This document shows positions 1 through 5,326 of a stretch of 6,654 bases of DNA, piece by piece (position 1 is the first letter of the stretch; the number at the start of each line of letters is the position of its first letter). A program made the translations under genes and the position numbers. Source of the stretch: Candidatus Aminicenantota bacterium. Its GTDB lineage: Bacteria; Acidobacteriota; Aminicenantia; UBA2199. The notes below the pieces were generated by a model. That model saw only the letters and a list, made by a program, of their open reading frames with translations. It had not been told where the DNA came from and did not search any database. The stretch is from positions 7,753,184 to 7,759,837 of the forward strand of contig CP070627.1 of the NCBI GenBank assembly GCA_020355945.1, given 5' to 3'.

Positions 1-1489
1 CATCTAAAGTGGCATCCCGCGCGTCCATAAACCCACTGTTTGGCGTCAACCAATCATTGACCTGTACCTCGTAAAATATGTTTAACATGTTGTTAAGTCC
101 AATACCGGAAACTTTAATTCCTCTATGAGTTCCACCTACAGCCATCAGGTAAGCGGCTTTGTTGGGAATACCGCTGTTGAAGTGAACGCAGCCATTATTG
201 CGATCACCTGAATTATAACACTTCTTGTCCATTTGACTGCCGTTGGCATCCGGGGTGACATAATCATCTATATGGTCGGGCTGACCGCCTCTCGGCGGAT
301 CATCCATGTAGCGTAGGGCATCCCCGGGAGTACCAGGTGTGTAGCAGTCTTCGCCCATAAGCCAGTCCCCGGGGTCGGCCATGAGAGCAAAAATGTCGGA
401 AAGGCTCTCATTTAAAGCGCCCGGTTCATCATGATATACCAGGTTGGATTCATACTGGGTAACCGCGTGAGTGAATTCGTGTGCCACCACATCTAACGCC
501 TGAGCGATGTGGGCGAAAATTGTACCGTCGCCGTCGCCAAAAACAAATTGTTGGTAATAAGGGGACCAAAATGCATTATTGTATTGTATCTGGAAATGAA
601 CAGTCGTGACTGTAGCGGCGCCGGCGTTGTTATAACTGTCCCGGTTATAGCGGGTGTTGTAAAGGTCGCATACCGTGCCCATATTGTCGTGGGCTCCATC
701 TAAGTCGGCATCATTGACCGGCCCATCCCCTTCAGACCGCCTCAAGGTGCCGGGAAGCACGCTTCGATTTCCCGCATCATAGGTTTGCCGGACGCAGGCG
801 ATTTTCAGGTCATTATACATATAGACAACTTTACCGGTATGCGCATCCACATAATAAATAAACTCTCCCATGGGGTCCCGGGAAATAAGGACAACTTTCC
901 AGGTCAGGTATGTTTTGCCCTTAAAATTGTAGACAACCAATTCGGATTTTGGCTTCTCGGTTATCTTTTCTTTGGGTTTCAGGTTTTTTTTAGCAGTATC
1001 GATAGCTTTAGAGACTTTAACTTTTGCCGTGGTATCTACATCGATGTTGGGTACGTAATAACCGTTCACCACTCGAACTTTTTTTTCAGCATCGATATGA
1101 ACCACAATCGTCCTACCGTCTACATTTAGCGATTTGTAGGTCTGCTGTAATTTTACATGGTTCCACTGCCGGGCATCTTTCTTTACCCTGAGTAACTGTA
1201 ACTCTTTTTGCGAATCGGTCATTTTAAAAAGATTCTCATTTTCCTTAAAAAATTGGTACGCAATTCCTTTGGGGGGGGCATCGATGGGCGTACTCATTAT
1301 ACCTTTTAATCTTACAGGAACCCCGGTTTTTTCGTCCCAACGGATCCTAAATTTGGGATCTTTTTTCTTCATTTTGTTTACGATTGCCATTTGTTTCTGC
1401 TCTTGGCAAAAAACCTCTTGAACACTCATCCCGATAAAAAGAAACAACAATAAACAGATCAACAGTGATCTGTATGTGTTTTTTTTCAT
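1..1489 (-). CDS. Secreted M4 (thermolysin-family) zinc metallopeptidase precursor, 3' end outside window
   Basis: Secreted zinc endopeptidase made as a prepro-protein; 496 codons are visible and the C-terminus is beyond the left edge. Residues 1-28 form a signal peptide (MKKN, hydrophobic core, likely cleavage after VFC28). An FTP-type propeptide domain lies around 45-120 and a PepSY domain around 150-225 (KTYLTWKVVL, FIYYVDAHTGKVVYMYN). The catalytic domain begins near 232 (TYDAGN, LPGTLRRSEG). Zinc ligands are H337 and H341 of HEFTH and E361 of GALNE, exactly thermolysin spacing; E338 is the catalytic glutamate. NNAFW (304-308), Tyr before HDEPGALNE, and His436 in VHFNSG match thermolysin N112-A113, Y157 and H231. 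By alignment, thermolysin Asp226 is Asn431. The mature part has five cysteines (232, 274, 382, 424, 434). About 25 or more catalytic-domain residues are missing, and any C-terminal domain is unseen. It sits 36 bp after a free propeptide paralogue, probably in one transcript. The ATG at 1489 is fixed by the signal peptide and a strong ribosome binding site. The family call is very secure; the substrate is unknown. Confidence 0.96.
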   Translation of the reverse strand, partial: MKKNTYRSLLICLLLFLFIGMSVQEVFCQEQKQMAIVNKMKKKDPKFRIRWDEKTGVPVRLKGIMSTPIDAPPKGIAYQFFKENENLFKMTDSQKELQLLRVKKDARQWNHVKLQQTYKSLNVDGRTIVVHIDAEKKVRVVNGYYVPNIDVDTTAKVKVSKAIDTAKKNLKPKEKITEKPKSELVVYNFKGKTYLTWKVVLISRDPMGEFIYYVDAHTGKVVYMYNDLKIACVRQTYDAGNRSVLPGTLRRSEGDGPVNDADLDGAHDNMGTVCDLYNTRYNRDSYNNAGAATVTTVHFQIQYNNAFWSPYYQQFVFGDGDGTIFAHIAQALDVVAHEFTHAVTQYESNLVYHDEPGALNESLSDIFALMADPGDWLMGEDCYTPGTPGDALRYMDDPPRGGQPDHIDDYVTPDANGSQMDKKCYNSGDRNNGCVHFNSGIPNKAAYLMAVGGTHRGIKVSGIGLNNMLNIFYEVQVNDWLTPNSGFMDARDATLD

Positions 1490-1494
1490 GGTGA

Positions 1495-1501
1495 CCTCCC
1501 T
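1495..1501 (-). promoter_or_regulatory. Ribosome binding site of the M4 peptidase
   Basis: Read on the minus strand this is AGGGAGG, five bases (TCACC) before the ATG at 1489. It is a near-perfect Shine-Dalgarno match and supports this start. The same motif with the same spacing precedes the free-propeptide gene upstream. Confidence 0.85.
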
Positions 1502-1507
1502 TTATTT

Positions 1508-1522
1508 ACTAAAATGTTTAGT
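1508..1522 (-). other. Small perfect inverted repeat between propeptide and protease genes
   Basis: ACTAAA and TTTAGT form a perfect 6-bp inverted repeat around a 3-base centre in the 36-bp gap between the two minus-strand genes. It lies just after the propeptide stop codon (TAA, 1526-1528) and just before the protease ribosome binding site. The stem is all but AT-only and has no following T-run, so it is not a convincing terminator. At most it is a weak intercistronic hairpin. Confidence 0.35.
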
Positions 1523-1525
1523 CTT

Positions 1526-2221
1526 TTAACGAAATTTTAGATTGTTATACCGGTAGATGACGTCGCCGGTACGGGCATCCACATAATAAATAAACTCTCC
1601 TAAAGGGGACGTAGAAACCAGGAGAATTTTCCACGTCAGGTATGATTTATTTTTGTATGGATAAATCACCAACTGGGCTTTTGGGATTTCGGTGATCTCT
1701 TTTTTGGGATCCAGGTCCTTTTTGGCGACGGCGATGGCTTTTGGCGAAGCAACCGTCGGCGTGGTGTTCAGGCTAATACCGGGCATATAATGGCCGCTCA
1801 CCACGCGAATCTCATTGTTGTCGTTAATATGAACGACTATGGTTTTGCCTTCAACTGGCAGAGACTTGTAAACTTGCTGTAATTTTACATGGTTCCACTT
1901 CCGGGCATCTTTGTTTATCGCAGTGACGTAGATTTCTTTTCTCGGGTCGGTGATTTTAAAGAGCGCCTTATTATCTCTAAAAAAACGGAGCGCTATCTCT
2001 TTAGCATCTGCTTCCACCCGGTCGCTTAGTTTACCGGCCAATCTTGTAGGGACGCCGGTATTCTTATCCCAACGAATCTTGAGTGTGGGGTCTTTTTTTT
2101 TCATTTGGGCGGCTTTCGCTAGCTGTATCTCGTCCTGGGCATCGAGTCCCTGGAAACTTAACCCTAAAGAAAAAACCAGTATTAACCAACTCAACACAAA
2201 CCGATACTTTTTCTTTCTCAT
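1526..2221 (-). CDS. Stand-alone secreted M4-type propeptide (FTP-PepSY) protein without protease domain
   Basis: A complete 231-aa protein. Residues 1-28 are a signal peptide (MRKKK start, hydrophobic core, LDA28 cleavage motif). Then comes an FTP-like domain around 45-120 (KMKKKDPxxxIRWD-type start, WNHVKLQQVYKSL, GKTIVVHIN) and a PepSY domain around 150-226 (KSYLTWKILLVS, FIYYVDARTGDVIYRYN). It ends at NNLKFR, the boundary where the neighbouring M4 precursor passes into its catalytic domain. By eye it matches that precursor's propeptide along its whole length, with roughly half the residues identical. Known for the family: M4 propeptides fold and inhibit their own protease in cis. Inferred here: this free copy could chaperone or inhibit the protease encoded 36 bp downstream, outside the cytoplasmic membrane. 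It has its own promoter (2248-2275) and ribosome binding site and no internal stop, so it looks like a real gene rather than a broken protease. The function is not demonstrated; another PepSY-type role is possible. Confidence 0.9.
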   Translation of the reverse strand: MRKKKYRFVLSWLILVFSLGLSFQGLDAQDEIQLAKAAQMKKKDPTLKIRWDKNTGVPTRLAGKLSDRVEADAKEIALRFFRDNKALFKITDPRKEIYVTAINKDARKWNHVKLQQVYKSLPVEGKTIVVHINDNNEIRVVSGHYMPGISLNTTPTVASPKAIAVAKKDLDPKKEITEIPKAQLVIYPYKNKSYLTWKILLVSTSPLGEFIYYVDARTGDVIYRYNNLKFR

Positions 2222-2226
2222 GATAA

Positions 2227-2233
2227 CCTCCCT
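2227..2233 (-). promoter_or_regulatory. Ribosome binding site of the free propeptide gene
   Basis: On the minus strand this reads AGGGAGG, five bases (TTATC) before the ATG at 2221. It fixes the start, which also opens directly into the signal peptide. Motif and spacing are the same as for the downstream protease gene. Confidence 0.85.
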
Positions 2234-2247
2234 TTGCTTAAGAATCT

Positions 2248-2275
2248 ATTATCTCACATTGAATTTTTTTGTCAA
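2248..2275 (-). promoter_or_regulatory. Sigma-70-type promoter for the propeptide-protease pair
   Basis: On the minus strand a perfect -35 box TTGACA (2275-2270) is followed after 16 bp by GATAAT (2253-2248), one mismatch from the -10 consensus. Transcription would start near 2241, giving a leader of about 20 bases before the ATG at 2221. This is the best promoter match I found in the window, and its position suits the leftward two-gene unit. Confidence 0.75.
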
Positions 2276-2286
2276 GAAAAATTCAA
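2259..2286. promoter_or_regulatory. Inverted repeat covering the -35 box (possible operator)
   Basis: TTGAATTTTT (2259-2268) and AAAAATTCAA (2277-2286) are perfect 10-bp inverted repeats around an 8-base centre containing most of the -35 box of the leftward promoter. A dimeric regulator bound here would block or modify RNA polymerase access. The arms are AT-rich, so chance is a real alternative. No regulator gene is in the window. Confidence 0.4.
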
Positions 2287-2388
2287 AAATTCAATCGCTC
2301 CTTCTTCTGCAATTTTAAGAATAAGAGCGGCAGTAAAAGTCTTGGTGACGCTTCCGATCCCAAATAACATATTTGGAGCTATTGACAT
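2272..2388 (-). pseudogene. Relic of a class C beta-lactamase/serine hydrolase gene (SxxK region only)
   Basis: A 38-codon frame on the minus strand reads MSIAPNMLFGIGSVTKTFTA, then ALILKIAEEGAIE, then a stop. This is a very good match to the segment around the catalytic serine in class C beta-lactamase/penicillin-binding serine hydrolases: the F-x-I-G-S-V-T-K block with Ser (2352-2350) and Lys of S-x-x-K, followed by a helix ending in EEG. The family has some 300 or more further residues, including a YxN motif; none is seen on either side in any frame. The fragment is too short to function and is best read as a decayed remnant. Its last bases became part of the promoter and inverted repeat of the propeptide gene. 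Recognition is by motif only. Confidence 0.7.
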
Positions 2389-2481
2389 TGTAATATAATT
2401 TAGAAAAAATATCACCTACCTGGACAGGAAAAATTGTTGAAAGTCAGGTAATTTGTTGAAAATTTAAAATTTTGCCAGGCA

Positions 2482-2532
2482 CCAAAAATCCAAAAATCCA
2501 AAAATGCCAAAAACCAAAAAAAACCTAAAAAT
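2482..2532 (+). repeat. Tandem octamer repeat (CCAAAAAT)
   Basis: Three perfect head-to-tail copies of CCAAAAAT (2482-2505) are followed by degenerate copies (CCAAAAA, CCAAAAAAAA, CCTAAAAAT) up to 2532. It is the first of four short tandem-repeat clusters in the spacer between the divergent transcription units. No gene overlaps it. Confidence 0.8.
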
Positions 2533-2557
2533 AGATCGAAGCCATTAAGAACATAGA

Positions 2558-2602
2558 TCCGCAGGCTGTACGATAGCGTACACCTGGTGTGTTATCAGCG
2601 GA
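2558..2602. repeat. Nested inverted repeats, possible structured element
   Basis: An outer arm TCCGC (2558-2562) pairs with GCGGA (2598-2602). Inside are a perfect 6-bp hairpin, TGTACG / ATAG loop / CGTACA (2567-2582), and an overlapping 11-bp palindrome ACACCTGGTGT (2580-2590). The segment is more GC-rich than its AT-rich surroundings. It could be a folded RNA or a mobile-element remnant; I recognise no known family. Confidence 0.45.
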
Positions 2603-2615
2603 CACTATACTTGCT

Positions 2616-2643
2616 GTCATTGGTCATTAGTCATTAGTCATTG
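2616..2643 (+). repeat. Tandem heptamer repeat (GTCATTA/G), four copies
   Basis: Four contiguous heptamers: GTCATTG, GTCATTA, GTCATTA, GTCATTG. This is a short tandemly repeated repetitive (STRR) type sequence, a class best known from intergenic regions of filamentous cyanobacteria but not restricted to them. A related TGGTCATT recurs at 2796-2803 inside the last repeat cluster. Confidence 0.85.
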
Positions 2644-2662
2644 GTGAGTGAGGTGGAAAAGA

Positions 2663-2701
2663 TGAAGGGTAGAAGGGTAGAAGGGTTGAAGGGTAGAAGG
2701 T
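2663..2701 (+). repeat. Tandem octamer repeat (AGAAGGGT), five copies
   Basis: TGAAGGGT, AGAAGGGT, AGAAGGGT, TGAAGGGT and a shortened AGAAGGT follow head to tail, then fade into purine-rich sequence. The copies alternate T and A at the first base, as in serial duplication of a two-unit block. It is non-coding. Confidence 0.85.
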
Positions 2702-2788
2702 AGGAAGATGGAAAGACAGATGATAGATGACAGAAAAGAAATGATAAACTATAGACAGCACACCACGGGAACCTGGCAGCAATTGTTT
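2702..2788 (+). other. Non-coding purine-rich spacer
   Basis: Between two tandem-repeat clusters lies an A/G-rich stretch with loosely repeated GACAGA and GATGA words. I see no reading frame with family resemblance, no tRNA-like fold and no strong promoter. Confidence 0.4.
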
Positions 2789-2842
2789 GTAATTTTGGTC
2801 ATTGTAATTTGTATTTCGTTTGTAATTTGTAATTTGTAATTT
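2789..2842 (+). repeat. Heptamer repeat (GTAATTT), five perfect copies
   Basis: Three contiguous copies of GTAATTT (2822-2842) are preceded by two isolated perfect copies (2789-2795, 2804-2810) and degenerate ones such as GTATTTC. It ends about 80 bases before the permease start and probably lies in or just upstream of its 5' leader. Each junction produces a TTGTAA that resembles a -35 box, but none is well spaced from a good -10. Confidence 0.8.
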
Positions 2843-2856
2843 TTTACTAATAGGTC

Positions 2857-2893
2857 CCCCATGCCATGGGGCCGCGGGATTGGCATCATTTTT
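2857..2893 (+). promoter_or_regulatory. Two mutually exclusive hairpins upstream of the permease operon
   Basis: CCCCATG (2857-2863) can pair with CATGGGG (2865-2871), in practice as CCCC/GGGG with a 7-base loop. Alternatively ATGCCA (2861-2866) can pair with TGGCAT (2881-2886) around CCGCGG, followed by TTTTT at 2889-2893, like a weak intrinsic terminator. The two structures share bases, so only one can form. This geometry would fit an attenuator before the permease ribosome binding site at 2912, but the stems are short and the reading is speculative. Confidence 0.3.
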
Positions 2894-2911
2894 GCTGTTC
2901 TTTATTTTATT

Positions 2912-2916
2912 GGAGG
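2912..2916 (+). promoter_or_regulatory. Ribosome binding site deciding the start of permease 1
   Basis: GGAGG lies six bases (TTTACG) before ATG 2923. The in-frame ATG at 2866 has no such site and would add 19 residues unlike the family, so translation is placed at 2923. Confidence 0.85.
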
Positions 2917-2922
2917 TTTACG

Positions 2923-5298
2923 ATGTTAATAAACTACTTAAAAACAGCAATAAGGAATTTGTTAAGGCAAAAGGTGTATTCATTTATAAACATTACCGGT
3001 CTTGCCCTGGGAATTGCCATCACTATTTTTATTCTTCTTTATGTTGTTACAGAGTTGAGTTATGACAACTATCACCTGTACAAAGACAGTATCTATCGCG
3101 TCGCTCAATTGGAAAAAACCGAAAACCATACCAGCATCGATCCCATCACGGCCCCTCCATTAGTGCCTGCCTTGAAGTGTGATTTCCCTGAAGTACAAGA
3201 AGCAGCCCGGGTCCTATCCGGGAGCAACCGGACCGTGAGATACGGTGAAAAGATTTTTACTGAAGAGCGCTTTATGTACGCTGACCCGGAGTTGTTTAAA
3301 ATATTAACGATTCCCTTTATCGAGGGAGATAAAGCCACTGCTTTGCGGCGTCCGGGTACTATTGTCCTTTCGCAGCGTATGGCCAGAAAATATTTTGGCG
3401 ATGTTTCACCCCTGGGTAAAACAATGATGGTAAACGAACGCCCCTTTGAAATCACCGGTGTAGTAGCGAATTCCCCCAGGAATACCCATCTAAAGTATGA
3501 TCTCATTGCTTCCCTGAAATTTGAGAAAGAACCAAAATATTTCTCCCACTGGATGCATCATGTGGCTTATTCATATATAAAACTTGCACCCAATATTGAT
3601 GTTAAGGCCTTTGAAAAAAAGATGTCCAAAATTGGTGACAGGTATGCAAAGGAACTTTTTGAAAGATTGGGTTACCAGTATACATTTTTTCTGCAGCCGG
3701 TTCCCGGTCTTCACCTTTATCCCTGTCCCCATGCTGAACCTGAACCCCCGGGGAATCCATTATTACTCATCATCTTTTCTCTAGTGGGTATAATGGTCCT
3801 GGTAATCGCCTGTTTGAATTTTATTAATTTATCAACGGCTCATGCCTGGAAACGGGTGAAAGAAGTGGGTATACGCAAAACCATCGGTGCCCGGCGCTCA
3901 CACCTGGTCCGCCAATTCCTGGGCGAAACCTTCTTCATGGCTGCTGTGGCCGTTTTACTGGCTTTGATGCTGGTTGATCTATCCTTACCACTTATTAATA
4001 ATCTTACCGGGTCAGCATTTACCAGTCAAGATCTTGTCCAGCATAATGTACCTGTTCTCCTCGTCGTTATTTTACTTATGGTGACCCTCTTTTCAGGGGC
4101 ATACCCCGCCTTTTATCTATCCAGGTTTGACCCGGTGGCAATTTTTAAAAACAATATAAAAACAAATCGAAAATCAATCTTTCGCAAATCCTTAGTGGTT
4201 AGCCAATTCATTATCTCTATTGTACTTATCATTGGCACACTGGTGGCTTATAAGCAGCTTGTATTTATGATCGATTACAACCTTGGCTTTGAAAACGAGC
4301 AAAAATTAATTTTGCCGGTAAGGGGAAGAGTATCATTGGGAAAAAATTATGAGTCCGTTAAAAACGAGCTCTTAAAACACCCGGGGATTACTCATGCTTC
4401 GGCTTCCTCCGAGGTCCCCGGAGAAGAAATGAGAATGTTATATACCGGTTTAGTCGGCCAGGTTGATGAAAAAAAACAATCCATGATTTATATCTATGTT
4501 GACCAGGATTTTATTTCTCAATTCAAAATTCAACTGGCTGCGGGAAGAGATTTTAGAAAGGGAGATGAAAAAGGTGCATTTATCATCAATGAAGCCGCCC
4601 TGGAAGCCTTCGGGTGGCGTTCTCCCCAGGATGCCCTGGGAAAACAGGTTGAAACAGGTGCTGAAAGAAAGGGCGAAATTATCGGGGTATGTAAAAATTT
4701 TCATTATGAAGGATTACAAAAGGAAGTGGCACCCCTGGTTGCAGATATCTACCCCGGGTTATTTGCAAGAATTAACCTTACTGTGAAAACTGAAAATCTT
4801 CGAGACATATTATCCTTTACTAAGAAAAAATGGCAGGAACTCTTTCCTGCCAGTCCATTCGAGTATTATTTCCTGGATGAAAGCTTTAAAAAGCAGTATC
4901 ATCAAGAACAATTGACCAGTAAATTGATGGCGGTCTTTACGATACTGGGAATATTTATTGCTTCTCTTGGACTCTTTGGTCTGGCATCGTACACGGCGGA
5001 ACAGAGTACAAAAGAAATTGGAATCAGGAAAGTATTTGGTGCCAGTGTTTTAAATGTCACCGGTTTGCTGACAAAAGAATTCGTTAAATGGGTAATCCTG
5101 GCCAATATCCCGGCCTGGCCCATCGCTTATTACGCCACAAATCAATTGCTGCAAAACTTTGCCTACCGTACATCCATCGGACTGGAGGTTTTTTTCATAT
5201 CAGGTTTGTTGGCTTTGATTATTGCGGTCCTTACCGTCAGTTACCAATCCATCAAAGCAGCCACAGCAAACCCCATAAAGACATTGAGATATGAATGA
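2923..5298 (+). CDS. ABC transporter permease, MacB_PCD/FtsX type (first of tandem pair)
   Basis: A complete 791-aa inner-membrane permease with two FtsX halves. N-terminal signature: NYLKTAIRNLLRQK then YSFINITGLALGIA, entering membrane segment 1 (about 21-43). A large MacB-type periplasmic domain follows (about 44-280; DPELFKILTIPF, VLSQRMARKYFGD, PLGKTM). Membrane segments are predicted near 283-303, 335-357 and 377-400, with the coupling segment EVGIRKTIGARR at 314-325. The second half has a segment near 425-445, a second periplasmic domain (446-668; DFISQFKIQLAAGRDF, GVCKNFHYEGL), and segments near 669-691, 722-742 and 756-777 with the matching EIGIRKVFGAS at 698-708. It ends IKTLRYE. 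Such permeases work with a separate cytoplasmic ATPase, by mechanotransmission across the membrane rather than classical transport in MacB-like members. No ATPase is in the window. The start at 2923 rests on GGAGG and family N-termini. A second permease follows after 28 bp. Class certain; substrate unknown. Confidence 0.95.
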   Translation: MLINYLKTAIRNLLRQKVYSFINITGLALGIAITIFILLYVVTELSYDNYHLYKDSIYRVAQLEKTENHTSIDPITAPPLVPALKCDFPEVQEAARVLSGSNRTVRYGEKIFTEERFMYADPELFKILTIPFIEGDKATALRRPGTIVLSQRMARKYFGDVSPLGKTMMVNERPFEITGVVANSPRNTHLKYDLIASLKFEKEPKYFSHWMHHVAYSYIKLAPNIDVKAFEKKMSKIGDRYAKELFERLGYQYTFFLQPVPGLHLYPCPHAEPEPPGNPLLLIIFSLVGIMVLVIACLNFINLSTAHAWKRVKEVGIRKTIGARRSHLVRQFLGETFFMAAVAVLLALMLVDLSLPLINNLTGSAFTSQDLVQHNVPVLLVVILLMVTLFSGAYPAFYLSRFDPVAIFKNNIKTNRKSIFRKSLVVSQFIISIVLIIGTLVAYKQLVFMIDYNLGFENEQKLILPVRGRVSLGKNYESVKNELLKHPGITHASASSEVPGEEMRMLYTGLVGQVDEKKQSMIYIYVDQDFISQFKIQLAAGRDFRKGDEKGAFIINEAALEAFGWRSPQDALGKQVETGAERKGEIIGVCKNFHYEGLQKEVAPLVADIYPGLFARINLTVKTENLRDILSFTKKKWQELFPASPFEYYFLDESFKKQYHQEQLTSKLMAVFTILGIFIASLGLFGLASYTAEQSTKEIGIRKVFGASVLNVTGLLTKEFVKWVILANIPAWPIAYYATNQLLQNFAYRTSIGLEVFFISGLLALIIAVLTVSYQSIKAATANPIKTLRYE

Positions 5299-5315
5299 GC
5301 ACAGGGCGCGCAGTT

Positions 5316-5320
5316 GGAGG
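5316..5320 (+). promoter_or_regulatory. Ribosome binding site deciding a TTG start for permease 2
   Basis: GGAGG is followed by six bases (TGTACC) and TTG at 5327, the same spacing as in permease 1. It favours TTG 5327 over the in-frame ATG at 5291, which overlaps the end of permease 1 and lacks a clear Shine-Dalgarno sequence. Confidence 0.75.
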
Positions 5321-5326
5321 TGTACC

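Noticed and set aside
785..1129. Plus-strand open frame of 114 codons
   Set aside because: It lies antisense within the propeptide of the M4 precursor, whose minus-strand frame is continuous and homologous to a known family. The plus-strand protein has no recognisable features.
1526..1560. The free propeptide as a frameshifted or truncated protease
   Set aside because: Downstream of its stop there is only a 36-bp gap and then a complete separate prepro-M4 gene. No catalytic-domain sequence of its own remains, and the frame is clean from signal peptide to stop.
1950..2318. Plus-strand open frame of 122 codons with hydrophobic stretches
   Set aside because: It is antisense to the free propeptide gene and its signal peptide. 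The hydrophobic residues are the mirror of Lys/Glu-rich and signal-peptide codons, and it runs through the promoter region.
2383..2412. Plus-strand TTGACA with a nearby TATAAT as a promoter
   Set aside because: The two boxes are only 5 bp apart, and no good -10 lies 16-18 bp downstream of the TTGACA.
2616..2701. CRISPR array
   Set aside because: The repeats are 7-8 bp and contiguous, without spacers, and no cas genes are present.
2820..2850. TTGTAA boxes in the GTAATTT repeats plus TACTAA as the permease promoter
   Set aside because: Spacings are 12 or 19 bp, and the -35 likeness is produced by the repeat unit itself. It is possible but not supportable.
2866..2922. Upstream ATG extending permease 1 by 19 residues
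   Set aside because: There is no ribosome binding site before it, the added residues (MGPRDWHHFCC...) do not resemble the family, and GGAGG lies correctly spaced from ATG 2923.
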